DNA of 44,037 bases from an uncultured Chthoniobacterales bacterium (GTDB lineage: Bacteria > Verrucomicrobiota > Verrucomicrobiia > Chthoniobacterales > UBA10450), in assembly GCA_902805675.1 (NCBI GenBank), contig CADCTA010000055.1:1-44037 (forward strand), given 5' to 3'. The position numbers and the translations under genes are program-made. Each line of letters opens with the position of its first letter. The stretch's first letter is position 1. Below, piece after piece: positions 17,432 to 24,774 of this stretch. Below the pieces are notes generated by a model. That model was not told the origin of the DNA, made no database searches, and saw only the letters and a list, made by a program, of their open reading frames with translations.

Positions 17432-17599
17432 ACCGGGCGGTTCCCATGCCGCGAAGCGTTTCGCATAAGCTCTGGGAATAACGCGCCCGGCGGGAACTAT
17501 CAGGACCGGGCCGGCGCCGGGCGAGGTGGCCCGAACATCGGTCCGATTGGCGATCTCACGACGACGTCGAACCCGTTCGCGAATCTTCAGTCGCCTTAA
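17432..17599 (+). pseudogene. C-terminal remnant of a third beta-helix gene
   Basis: Directly after the TGA of the second beta-helix gene, and in the same frame, the sequence reads on for 55 codons to a TAA at 17597. The last 40 codons read SSGNNAPGGNYQDRAGAG, then PNIGPIGDLTTTSNPFANLQ before the final SP, which matches the C-terminal cap of the family (INFGPIQSPGTTTNPTANHQ). It is the tail of a lost tandem copy, or a former tail displaced by a new one. It has no start. Confidence 0.7.
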
Positions 17600-17998
17600 A
17601 TGCGCCGGCCGCCGACAACGCTCCGCATGCGCGGAGTGGCGCCGCGGAGATCCGACCCGCGCTTGTTCGTGCGAGGGCACGTTCCTGTGGCCGGGCGCGC
17701 GCAGCTTCCCTGCGCTGCTGTCGAACCATCTCCGTCGTGCCCTCGATCGTGCCGGACCCGGGATCGCGAGAAAAGGTGACTGTCCGATCGAGAAATCGCC
17801 TCGGCGACATACCTCCCAAATCCATCGTCTGAAGGTGACCTCCACCAGCAAACAGCCGCCGGTCTTTCGGCCGTGCATCAGATGCCGCGCGGCGCGGCGT
17901 ATAAAAGTCGTAAATTCGCGTAAGATCCCATCGAATTAGTCTTGCTTGTACAAGGCCGTTATCTACTATCGCAGCCGCCTCGTCCCTCCCGCACCGCC
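17600..17998. other. Intergenic region upstream of the TIGR02597-like gene
   Basis: No gene seen in 399 bases. The last 110 bases are more AT-rich than the surroundings (around ATAAAAGTCGTAAATTCGCG) and contain a perfect 10-base palindrome CTTGTACAAG at 17945-17954, 45 bases before the ATG at 17999. This could be the promoter and operator region of the next gene; no clear -35/-10 pair can be fixed. Confidence 0.4.
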
Positions 17999-19066
17999 AT
18001 GATCCGCTCAATTCTCCTCGCCGCCGCCTTTGCCAGCAGCCTGTCTGTCGCGCAGCTCGCGATGGCACAAACAACTGTTGCGACGGATCCGGTTGGCTTC
18101 ACCACTCTGACTGTAAACGCCAAGCCGGCGGATAAACGTGGCTTCACGCTCCTGTCACTGAACATGACGCGGCCGACTGTGTTCCAAGGCCTGGTTCCGA
18201 GCGGCGGCGCCTCCACAGCTAACAACGCCACTACACTTACCTTCGCTGCGAACAGCTTTACAGCGAACCAGTTTGCTCCCGCTCCGAATGGAGCGTCGCA
18301 CTACGTCGAAGTCGCGAACGGCCCGAAGGCCGGCCTTGTCTCAGACATTCAATCGGCGACCACATCGAGCATCACTCTCGCGGATGATATTTCGGCAGCG
18401 GTCACCGCCGGCTCCACTACGATCAAGATCCGGCCGTTGTGGACGCTTGCAGCCGCGTTCGGCGCAAATAATTCTGCTGGGCTTCTCGGCGCGTCCTCCT
18501 CCAGCCAGGCCGATACGATTCAAGTCTTCGATGCAGCTTCTGGCGCCTTCATCTCGTACTTCTACAGCACGCTGAACAACCGCTGGCAGAAGGGCGCGGC
18601 GGATGCGTCCAATGAGGTCATCCCGCCGGACGCGGGGCTTCGGATCGAGCGCAAAGCCGGCACCAGTGTGAATTTCACGCTTGCCGGCGCAGTGAAGCTG
18701 GGCCCGACCGGACTATTCGTCCAGGGCGGCAGCGTTCCCGCGAACCCGCAGAACAGCAACTACCTGCCGAATCCGTATCCGCTCGACACGGTTACGCTCG
18801 CGAACTCCGGCCTCTACACTGCAAATGCTGCAACGGGGGTCCAAGGCGCTTCAACCTCAAGCCAGGCAGACACAGTCAGCTTCTACGACACTGCATCGGG
18901 CGTGTTCACGAACTACTACTACAACACGGCAAACAACCGCTGGCAGATCGGAGCGGCTGACGCGTCGAACGTCGTCATACCAGCCGGCGCGGCTGTGCTT
19001 ATCAAGCGCAAGAACACGAACGGCTCCTTCGTCTGGCACATGCCGCCGCCAGCGATGAACCTCTAG
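17999..19066 (+). CDS. TIGR02597-like exported Verrucomicrobia protein
   Basis: A 355-residue exported protein. The ATG at 17999 gives the signal peptide MIRSILLAAAFASSLSVAQL with cleavage after AMA; the in-frame ATG at 17942 would bury it. The mature protein begins QTTVATDPVGFTTLTV and contains two similar blocks, GASSSSQADTIQVFDAASGA...NNRWQKGAADASNEVI and GASTSSQADTVSFYDTASGV...NNRWQIGAADASNVVI, each followed by a Gly/Pro turn and an ERKAG or KRKNT strand. I recognise this as the family defined as TIGR02597, essentially confined to Verrucomicrobiota; its role is unknown. The next gene starts 12 bases later. Confidence 0.8.
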   Translation: MIRSILLAAAFASSLSVAQLAMAQTTVATDPVGFTTLTVNAKPADKRGFTLLSLNMTRPTVFQGLVPSGGASTANNATTLTFAANSFTANQFAPAPNGASHYVEVANGPKAGLVSDIQSATTSSITLADDISAAVTAGSTTIKIRPLWTLAAAFGANNSAGLLGASSSSQADTIQVFDAASGAFISYFYSTLNNRWQKGAADASNEVIPPDAGLRIERKAGTSVNFTLAGAVKLGPTGLFVQGGSVPANPQNSNYLPNPYPLDTVTLANSGLYTANAATGVQGASTSSQADTVSFYDTASGVFTNYYYNTANNRWQIGAADASNVVIPAGAAVLIKRKNTNGSFVWHMPPPAMNL

Positions 19067-19078
19067 GTCTCTCCCTTC

Positions 19079-19723
19079 ATGAAACGCTTTCTTTCGCCTC
19101 TCCTTCTTCTCCTCGTCTGCGGCTCGTTATGCCTCTCCGTGTCGCCGGCGAACGCCCAGGTTACGATCGAATACTCGGCGCTCGGGAACAACATCCGCGA
19201 CACCGACGGCACGACGGCTGACGCCGGCGAGCTGGTTCGGCTGGGCCTGTTCCCATCGTCCTTCGATTTCGCCGCTAATCAGACATTCTCATCGCTCAAC
19301 TCTGCCTTCACGCAGATCGACACGACGACAATCGCTGGCGCGTCCGGGACGAGCTCCGGTGAATTCTTCGACACTGCTACCACGCTGGACCCTAACTTCC
19401 TGAACAAGCAGCTGTATCTCTGGATTCTGAATACTTCGACGGCTTCCAATCCGACCGCGTGGGTCATCCTGACGAATCCGAACTGGGTTACTCCGGCCGC
19501 GGGTCCGGACACTGAATTCCTGGATACCTCCGACGTAGGGACCTTCATTCCTGCCGGCGCACTTGGCATCGCTGTCGCGCCGATCAAACCGACCGCGGCG
19601 AACGGTGTAGACTGGCAAATGACGGCGGTTCCTGAACCTTCGACTTACGCGCTGATCGCATTCGGGTTGGCGGGACTGGCATTTGCGCGCCGCAAACGCT
19701 CGCGCTCGAGCAAGGTTTCGTAA
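19079..19723 (+). CDS. PEP-CTERM sorted surface protein
   Basis: A 214-residue protein with a signal peptide (cut near Ala26/Gln27) and a C-terminal PEP-CTERM sorting signal: VPEPSTYALIAFGLAGLAFA (184-203) followed by RRKRSR. Such tails are recognised by an exosortase, which is not in this window, and usually mark exopolysaccharide-associated surface proteins. The passenger domain (27-180: YSALGNNIRDTDG, FDFAANQTF, LYLWILNTSTASNPTAWVI, TNPNW) is paralogous to residues 29-180 of the next gene, which carries a different C-terminus. It follows the TIGR02597-like gene by 12 bases. Confidence 0.88.
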   Translation: MKRFLSPLLLLLVCGSLCLSVSPANAQVTIEYSALGNNIRDTDGTTADAGELVRLGLFPSSFDFAANQTFSSLNSAFTQIDTTTIAGASGTSSGEFFDTATTLDPNFLNKQLYLWILNTSTASNPTAWVILTNPNWVTPAAGPDTEFLDTSDVGTFIPAGALGIAVAPIKPTAANGVDWQMTAVPEPSTYALIAFGLAGLAFARRKRSRSSKVS

Positions 19724-19859
19724 GGCGGCAGCGTAGCGGCGCGCGACTGCGCGTCGTCGCCATACAGTGGGAGGCCCTCCAAGGCTTGGACTGGGTGCAG
19801 GCTCGGTCACGAGCCGTCTCGTAAAGCCCTGCACCGCGTCAACACGATCACTCACCAAC

Positions 19860-21371
19860 ATGTCTAAACCGGTTCATTGCGCTGCGGTTTTCCTAGTCCT
19901 GTTGTTGCTCGGATTGAGCGCTGCGCCGTCCCTGGGCCAGCAAGTCGACTATGGTGCCCTCGGCAACCTGATTCGGAGTACAGACGGCGCTCCCGCGGCA
20001 GAGGGCTTCCTGGTTCGTTTGGGTACATTTACGCCCGGGTTCGACTTTGCCGCTAACTCTACCAATTTCGACGGTACGAATAGTGCATTTACCGAGTTCG
20101 ACGTGACGAACGTCGGAGCGGCGCCGGAAACGGGAGCGGGCCAGTTCTACGATGTCGTTCTAATCGGCAGCGGTGGTTTTGTAGACCGCCAACTGTACAT
20201 CTGGGTGTTCAATTCCGCTTCTGCCAACGATGCGTCTGCGTGGGTGATCGTGACGAATCCGAACTGGCGCGTACCGGTGGAAGGGGACTTCACGGCAATC
20301 GATACATCAGACCCGGGAACGACCGTGGCGTCAGGTGCGCGAGGCACAACAACGCCGAACTCCAGTTCTGCCAACGGCGTCGACTTCGTCATGCAGTTCG
20401 TTTCGGCGCAGCCTCCTCCATCGCCAACGCCCACCCCATCAGCCACTCCACCGCCGTCGCCGACACCGACTGCGACACCTACCCCATCACCAACACCTTC
20501 CGTCGCTCCCTCTCCTTCGCCATCTGCGACTCCGTTACCTACCGCCAGCCCATCCCCGAGCGCTAGTCCTTCGCCTTCAGCTTCGCCCGCCTCGCACCTT
20601 GCTAACATCTCGACCCGCCTGCGCGTCGGCACGGCAGACAACGTTCTGATTGCCGGTTTCATTCTGCAGGGCACCGGCGAGAAGCGCCTGATCGTCCGCG
20701 GGATCGGACCTTCTCTTGAGAAACTGCCCGGGCGGCTGGCCGATCCGGTGCTCGAGCTTTACGACAGCGAGAACACATTGCTCGCCGGGAACGACAACTG
20801 GCAGGAGAATGCGAACAAGGCCGAGATCGAGGAGAGCACTCTCGCACCGATGCATCCAAACGAGCCCGCGCTCCTGCGAAGCCTGCCAGCAGCAGGGCAG
20901 TCCGCACTTTATACGGCCATTGTCACCGGCAAGAACGGCACGACTGGTATTGCGGTCGTCGAGCTTTACGACCTCGATCAGAACGGGCCGGTCCAGATCG
21001 TGAACATCGCCACCCGCGGCTTCGTGCAGCGAGATGATGATGTGATGATCGGCGGCTTGATCGTAACGGGTGAAGCGGAAGCGGAGGTCGTGATCAGAGC
21101 AATTGGTCCCTCGCTCGGCAACGGAGTGAGCAACAAGCTCGCCGACCCGGTGCTCGGATTGTTCAACGGCGACGGCGATCTGATCCTGGCGAACGACGAC
21201 TGGAAGGCCAACCAACGAGAGGCGATCGAAGCGACCGGCCTGGCACCGCAGAACGACAACGAGTCTGCCATTCGCATCTCCCTCAAGCCGGGAAACTACA
21301 CGGCCATCGTCGGCGGCAAGGACGGCGGCATCGGAGTTGGCGTCGTCGAGGTGTACAAGCTGTCGCCGTAA
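19860..21371 (+). CDS. Surface protein: passenger paralogue, Pro/Ser/Thr linker and tandem NIATRGF domains
   Basis: A 503-residue exported protein; the ATG at 19860 gives the signal peptide [20 protein letters not shown] (cut near Gly26/Gln27). Residues 29-180 ([49 protein letters not shown]) match the passenger of the PEP-CTERM protein just upstream. Residues 183-243 are a Pro/Ser/Thr-Ala linker of PSPTPTP type, as in cell-wall or glycosylated spacers. Residues 245-503 contain two copies of the same domain of about 125 residues seen at 14574 ([19 protein letters not shown], then [19 protein letters not shown]), ending [10 protein letters not shown]. The protein swaps the PEP-CTERM tail of its neighbour for this module, suggesting that the module itself helps surface location. 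Confidence 0.85.
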   Translation: MSKPVHCAAVFLVLLLLGLSAAPSLGQQVDYGALGNLIRSTDGAPAAEGFLVRLGTFTPGFDFAANSTNFDGTNSAFTEFDVTNVGAAPETGAGQFYDVVLIGSGGFVDRQLYIWVFNSASANDASAWVIVTNPNWRVPVEGDFTAIDTSDPGTTVASGARGTTTPNSSSANGVDFVMQFVSAQPPPSPTPTPSATPPPSPTPTATPTPSPTPSVAPSPSPSATPLPTASPSPSASPSPSASPASHLANISTRLRVGTADNVLIAGFILQGTGEKRLIVRGIGPSLEKLPGRLADPVLELYDSENTLLAGNDNWQENANKAEIEESTLAPMHPNEPALLRSLPAAGQSALYTAIVTGKNGTTGIAVVELYDLDQNGPVQIVNIATRGFVQRDDDVMIGGLIVTGEAEAEVVIRAIGPSLGNGVSNKLADPVLGLFNGDGDLILANDDWKANQREAIEATGLAPQNDNESAIRISLKPGNYTAIVGGKDGGIGVGVVEVYKLSP

Positions 21372-21434
21372 GCCTGTCTGTGACCGCCGTGCATTGATCC
21401 GGCCCGACGCCTCTATCATCCGGTAGCGAGCATT

Positions 21435-21453
21435 CGGCGGTCATAGACCGCCG
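21435..21453. repeat. Palindromic REP-like element
   Basis: CGGCGGTC ATA GACCGCCG forms a perfect 8-base stem with a 3-base loop. On the minus strand it is preceded by GTTG, close to the GTAGC head of the other hairpins in this window. It lies in the 155 bases between the last surface-protein gene and the permease gene, marking the boundary of the surface cluster. Confidence 0.6.
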
Positions 21454-21526
21454 CAACAGGGCCAGCCGCTCAGAATTCCGTTGTGCGCGCTGTGGCCGTT
21501 GTGCGAGGAACTTGAACAACGCTGCT

Positions 21527-22393
21527 ATGTCGATCACCACCCGACCAACCAACACCAGCCGCACCTCCGGCACCCTCGCCGGGCGCACGCTCAGCTATGT
21601 CGCCCTGGTGCTGTTCGTCGTCTTCGCGCTCTACCCGATCGTGCAGATCATCACCATCGCGCTGCGGCCGGGCGATCAGTTGCTCTCCACCTCGCTCAGC
21701 CCGATCCCGAAAGGCGCGACGCTCGCCAACTTCCGCATCCTCCTGACCGAGACACCATTCCTGCGCTGGCTCGCCAACTCGACGGTCATCGCGCTCGCGG
21801 TCACCGTGACAGGCGTGGCGCTCGCCTCTACCGCCGGCTACGCACTCTCGCGCTTCCGGTTTCTCGGTCGCAGCTCGATGCTCAATGGCCTGCTCGTGAC
21901 CCAGATGTTCCCGGCCACGATGCTCCTGCTGCCGCTCTATCTCATCCTGATCAAGCTCAGCCTGATCAACTCGTACCTTGGCGTCATCATCATCTACGCC
22001 GCCACGGCGCTGCCGTTCTGCATCTGGCAGCTGAAGGGTTACTACGACACGATCCCGGTCTCGCTCGAGGAGGCGGCCGGGATCGATGGCTGCTCGCGCG
22101 GGCAGGCATTCCGGCTGGTCGTGCTGCCGCTGGCCGGGCCAGCGCTCGTCATTACAGCGCTCTTTTCATTCATGACCGCGTGGAACGAATACGTCGTCGC
22201 GGCCTTGATCCTCCAGGACGTGGAGATCTTCACGCTGCCGGTCGGGCTGCGGATGTTCCAGGCGAACATGAGCACGCAATGGGGTCTCTACGCGGCGGGC
22301 GCGCTGCTCGTGTCCATTCCGGTGGTCCTGCTGTTCCTTCTGCTCAGCCGCTATCTGGTCTCGGGCTTGAGCTCCGGCGCGGTCAAGGGTTAG
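21527..22393 (+). CDS. MalG-like sugar ABC transporter permease
   Basis: An inner-membrane permease subunit of about 288 residues with six hydrophobic helices, the first being TLSYVALVLFVVFALYPIVQ. The EAA loop that contacts the ATPase is EEAAGIDGCSRGQAFRLVVL with PLAGPAL after it, as in MalG and related carbohydrate importers; FSFMTAWNEYVVA follows as in the family. The ATG at 21527 is preferred over an in-frame TTG at 21512. MalE, MalF and ATPase partners are absent on both sides, which is unusual for this subunit. The following genes (MFS carrier, GH13) agree with an alpha-glucan role. Confidence 0.93.
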   Translation: MSITTRPTNTSRTSGTLAGRTLSYVALVLFVVFALYPIVQIITIALRPGDQLLSTSLSPIPKGATLANFRILLTETPFLRWLANSTVIALAVTVTGVALASTAGYALSRFRFLGRSSMLNGLLVTQMFPATMLLLPLYLILIKLSLINSYLGVIIIYAATALPFCIWQLKGYYDTIPVSLEEAAGIDGCSRGQAFRLVVLPLAGPALVITALFSFMTAWNEYVVAALILQDVEIFTLPVGLRMFQANMSTQWGLYAAGALLVSIPVVLLFLLLSRYLVSGLSSGAVKG

Positions 22394-22469
22394 CGCCAGG
22401 GCGCACGCCGTTCGCGCAACCGCAAAAATCTGTGTCCATCCGCGCGCGGTGCGGATAAAACGTTTCGCC

Positions 22470-23249
22470 ATGGACTATCGATCGATTTCGCTGTGCGTCT
22501 CCGGCTTGCTGCTCGCCGCCCAGATTGCAGGCGCAGAACCCACCAACATCGCAGAAGACGACGCGGCTCACTCCGGCTACAGCGGCAGCTGGGGCAACGA
22601 CAAGAACGGCGGCAGCGGCTTCGCGGCTTGGATCACGACGAGCGAAGGCACCGGCGCAGATCAGCACGCCGGCTTCTTCATTGCCGACACCTCCAGCAAT
22701 CAGGACCTGAACGGGATCGCAAAGGAGAACAAGGCTTTTGGAATGTTCGCGAACGGAGCGGGCTTCGAACAAGCGGTCGCGTATCGCGCGTTCAATAAAC
22801 CACTCGAGGTCGGCGATTCATTCTCGTTCATGCTCGAGACCGGCGGCTTCGAGAAAAAGTCGGACAAAGACACGGCGGGCGGGGGCGCCATCGGCCTCGT
22901 TCTGCGCAGCGGCACCGCGAGCTCTACGCCCGCGGATTACAACGCGGGCGCGATGTTTGAGTTCGGCCATTATCAGGGCACCACGAACTATCAGATCCAC
23001 GACGGGAGCCCCAACGCCGACTCCGGCGTCGCATTCACCGACTCGGGCGTGATCGTGACGATGACGCTCACCGGCAGCGATACGTACGATCTCGAAATTC
23101 AAACCGCCAAAGACAAGAACCTGACCAAGCTGTCAGGGCGGAAGTTGAAGAGCTCCGGCAGCATCGAGAGCATGGCCGTCTTCAACCGCAACGGCGAGAA
23201 GAACGACGCCTACTTCAACGGTTTCCAAATCAGCCGCGAAGCGAAATAG
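22470..23249 (+). CDS. Secreted protein of unknown function in the glucan locus
   Basis: A 259-residue exported protein; the ATG at 22470 gives the signal peptide MDYRSISLCVSGLLLAAQIA, with cleavage near AGA-EP. A GTG at 22449 is the alternative start. The mature part is rich in Gly, Ser and aromatic residues in short strands (SGYSGSWGNDKNGGSGFAAW, FGMFANGAGFEQAVAYRAF, SFSFMLETGG, GAIGLVLRSG, MFEFGHYQGTTNYQIHD, GVIVTMTLTGSDTYDLEI), suggesting a lectin-like beta sandwich. I do not recognise a named family. Position between the permease and the MFS/GH13 pair suggests a surface carbohydrate-binding role, which is inference only. Confidence 0.7.
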   Translation: MDYRSISLCVSGLLLAAQIAGAEPTNIAEDDAAHSGYSGSWGNDKNGGSGFAAWITTSEGTGADQHAGFFIADTSSNQDLNGIAKENKAFGMFANGAGFEQAVAYRAFNKPLEVGDSFSFMLETGGFEKKSDKDTAGGGAIGLVLRSGTASSTPADYNAGAMFEFGHYQGTTNYQIHDGSPNADSGVAFTDSGVIVTMTLTGSDTYDLEIQTAKDKNLTKLSGRKLKSSGSIESMAVFNRNGEKNDAYFNGFQISREAK

Positions 23250-23300
23250 CTGATGATTCACGCGGCAGGCGCGCGGAGAACCAGAATGGCGAGATAGCCG

Positions 23301-23382
23301 GTCATGCTGAGCGAAGTCGAAGCATCCTGCGGCGCAACCAAACCGCTGCGCCACGGGATTCCTCGACTTCGCTCGGAATGAC
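23301..23382. repeat. Inverted pair of GTCATNCYGAGC-type intergenic repeats
   Basis: Bases 23301-23332 (GTCATGCTGAGCGAAGTCGA, then AGCATCCTGCGG) and 23351-23382 (CCACGGGATTCCTCGACTTC, then GCTCGGAATGAC) are imperfect reverse complements and can form a long hairpin. The right arm matches, inverted, the repeats at 30906 and 31002. This is the familiar 'GTCATTCCGAGCGAAGTCGA' intergenic repeat type found in several phyla. Confidence 0.75.
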
Positions 23383-23409
23383 TGCTTCGATGCCGCGGCG
23401 CTGAATTAT

Positions 23410-24774
23410 ATGATCGAAAGACCACGCCTCTCCTTCTGGCAGATCTGGAACATGAGCTTTGGATTCTTCGGGATCCAATTCGGCTGGGGTCTGCAGATGG
23501 GGAACATGTCCGCCATCTACGAATACCTGGGCGCGGATGAGAGCCAGCTCCCGCTGCTCTGGCTTGCCGCTCCCCTCACCGGCCTGATCGTGCAGCCGAT
23601 CATCGGCCACATGAGCGACCGAACGTGGGGCCGTTTCGGTCGGCGCCGGCCATATTTCCTGGTCGGCGCGATCTTGTCCTCGCTCGCGCTGCTCGCGATG
23701 CCGCACAGCGGCGTGCTCTGGATGGCCGCCGGGTTGCTCTGGATTCTCGATGCCTCAGTGAACGTGAGCATGGAACCGTTCCGCGCCTTTGTGGCCGATC
23801 TCCTGCCAGAGGAGCAACGCACGGTCGGCTACGCCATGCAGTCCGTCTTCATCGGTGCCGGCGCGGTCATCGCCTCGAAGCTGCCGCAGTGGTTGCAGGA
23901 CGGAGGCGTGAGCATCCGGACGGATGCCGCGAACCCGATCCCGCAGACGGTGGTGATCGCGTTCACCGTCGGCGCGGTCGTCTTCTTCCTCGCGGTGCTC
24001 TGGACAGTGCTCACGACGAGAGAGTATCCGCCGGACGACATCGCCGCCTTGCGCCAAAAACAATCAGAAGGCTTCGGCGAGATCCTGACCGCGTTTCGCG
24101 AAATGCCGACGCGCATGAAGCAGCTCGCCGCGGTGCAGTTCTTCACTTGGATGGGGCTGTTCTGCATGTGGATTTTCTTCACCGTCGCGGTCGCGCGCAA
24201 CATCATGGGCGCGACCGATGCCGGCTCGCCGCTTTACGAGCGCGGCATGAACCTCGCGCGCGACTGCTTTGCGCAGTACAACTTCGTCGCTTTCCTCGCG
24301 GCCATGGTGTTCCTCTGGCTCGGCCGTTTCGTGAATGCGAAGTGGATCCACTTCTGGTCGCTGCTCCTCGGTGGGATCGGCCTCGCCAGCGTCGGTGTCA
24401 TCCGCGAGCCGTGGATGCTGCTCGTCGCCTTCACCGGTGTCGGTATCGCGTGGGCGTCTATTCTCTCGATGCCGTACGCGATGCTTTCGAACTCGCTGCC
24501 GCCCGCGCGGATGGGCGTTTACATGGGCATCTTCAATTTCTTCATCGTCATCCCGCAGATCCTCGTCGCCATCATCATCAGCCGCGTGATGGAACACTTC
24601 CCGCAGGTGAACCGCCTCTCCGCTGTCGTGTTTGGCGGCATCTCGATGCTCGTCGCGGCGCTGCTTACGCTGCTCGTTCCGAGCACTCCAGTCGCGCAGC
24701 AACGGTTGCAGCGCGCTGCCGAAGAAGAAGGAATGCTGCCGACCGCCACTTCGCCTGAGAGCCCGATCGCGTGA
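23410..24774 (+). CDS. SLC45/GPH-type MFS sugar transporter
   Basis: A 454-residue inner-membrane carrier with about 12 helices. The N-terminus [20 protein letters not shown] and the loop [20 protein letters not shown] between helices 2 and 3 (about 70-89) are typical of the bacterial relatives of SLC45 and plant sucrose transporters, which import sucrose, maltose or maltodextrins with protons. A second family block is [20 protein letters not shown] near 352-371, with [14 protein letters not shown] after it. Its stop overlaps the start of the GH13 gene as GTGA (24771-24774), so the two are translationally coupled. Substrate by context: maltose or malto-oligosaccharides. Confidence 0.92.
   Translation: MIERPRLSFWQIWNMSFGFFGIQFGWGLQMGNMSAIYEYLGADESQLPLLWLAAPLTGLIVQPIIGHMSDRTWGRFGRRRPYFLVGAILSSLALLAMPHSGVLWMAAGLLWILDASVNVSMEPFRAFVADLLPEEQRTVGYAMQSVFIGAGAVIASKLPQWLQDGGVSIRTDAANPIPQTVVIAFTVGAVVFFLAVLWTVLTTREYPPDDIAALRQKQSEGFGEILTAFREMPTRMKQLAAVQFFTWMGLFCMWIFFTVAVARNIMGATDAGSPLYERGMNLARDCFAQYNFVAFLAAMVFLWLGRFVNAKWIHFWSLLLGGIGLASVGVIREPWMLLVAFTGVGIAWASILSMPYAMLSNSLPPARMGVYMGIFNFFIVIPQILVAIIISRVMEHFPQVNRLSAVVFGGISMLVAALLTLLVPSTPVAQQRLQRAAEEEGMLPTATSPESPIA

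Noticed and set aside
20407-20590. Repetitive stretch that could suggest a short repeat array or CRISPR
   Set aside because: It encodes an irregular Pro/Ser/Thr linker in frame; there are no equal-length repeats with unique spacers.
21481-22458. 325-codon plus-strand frame over the permease
   Set aside because: Arg/His/Pro-rich shadow in another frame of the MalG-type gene, a normal effect of high GC content.
23625-24758. 377-codon frame inside the MFS gene
   Set aside because: Arg-rich shadow frame; the MFS protein with 12 helices explains the region.
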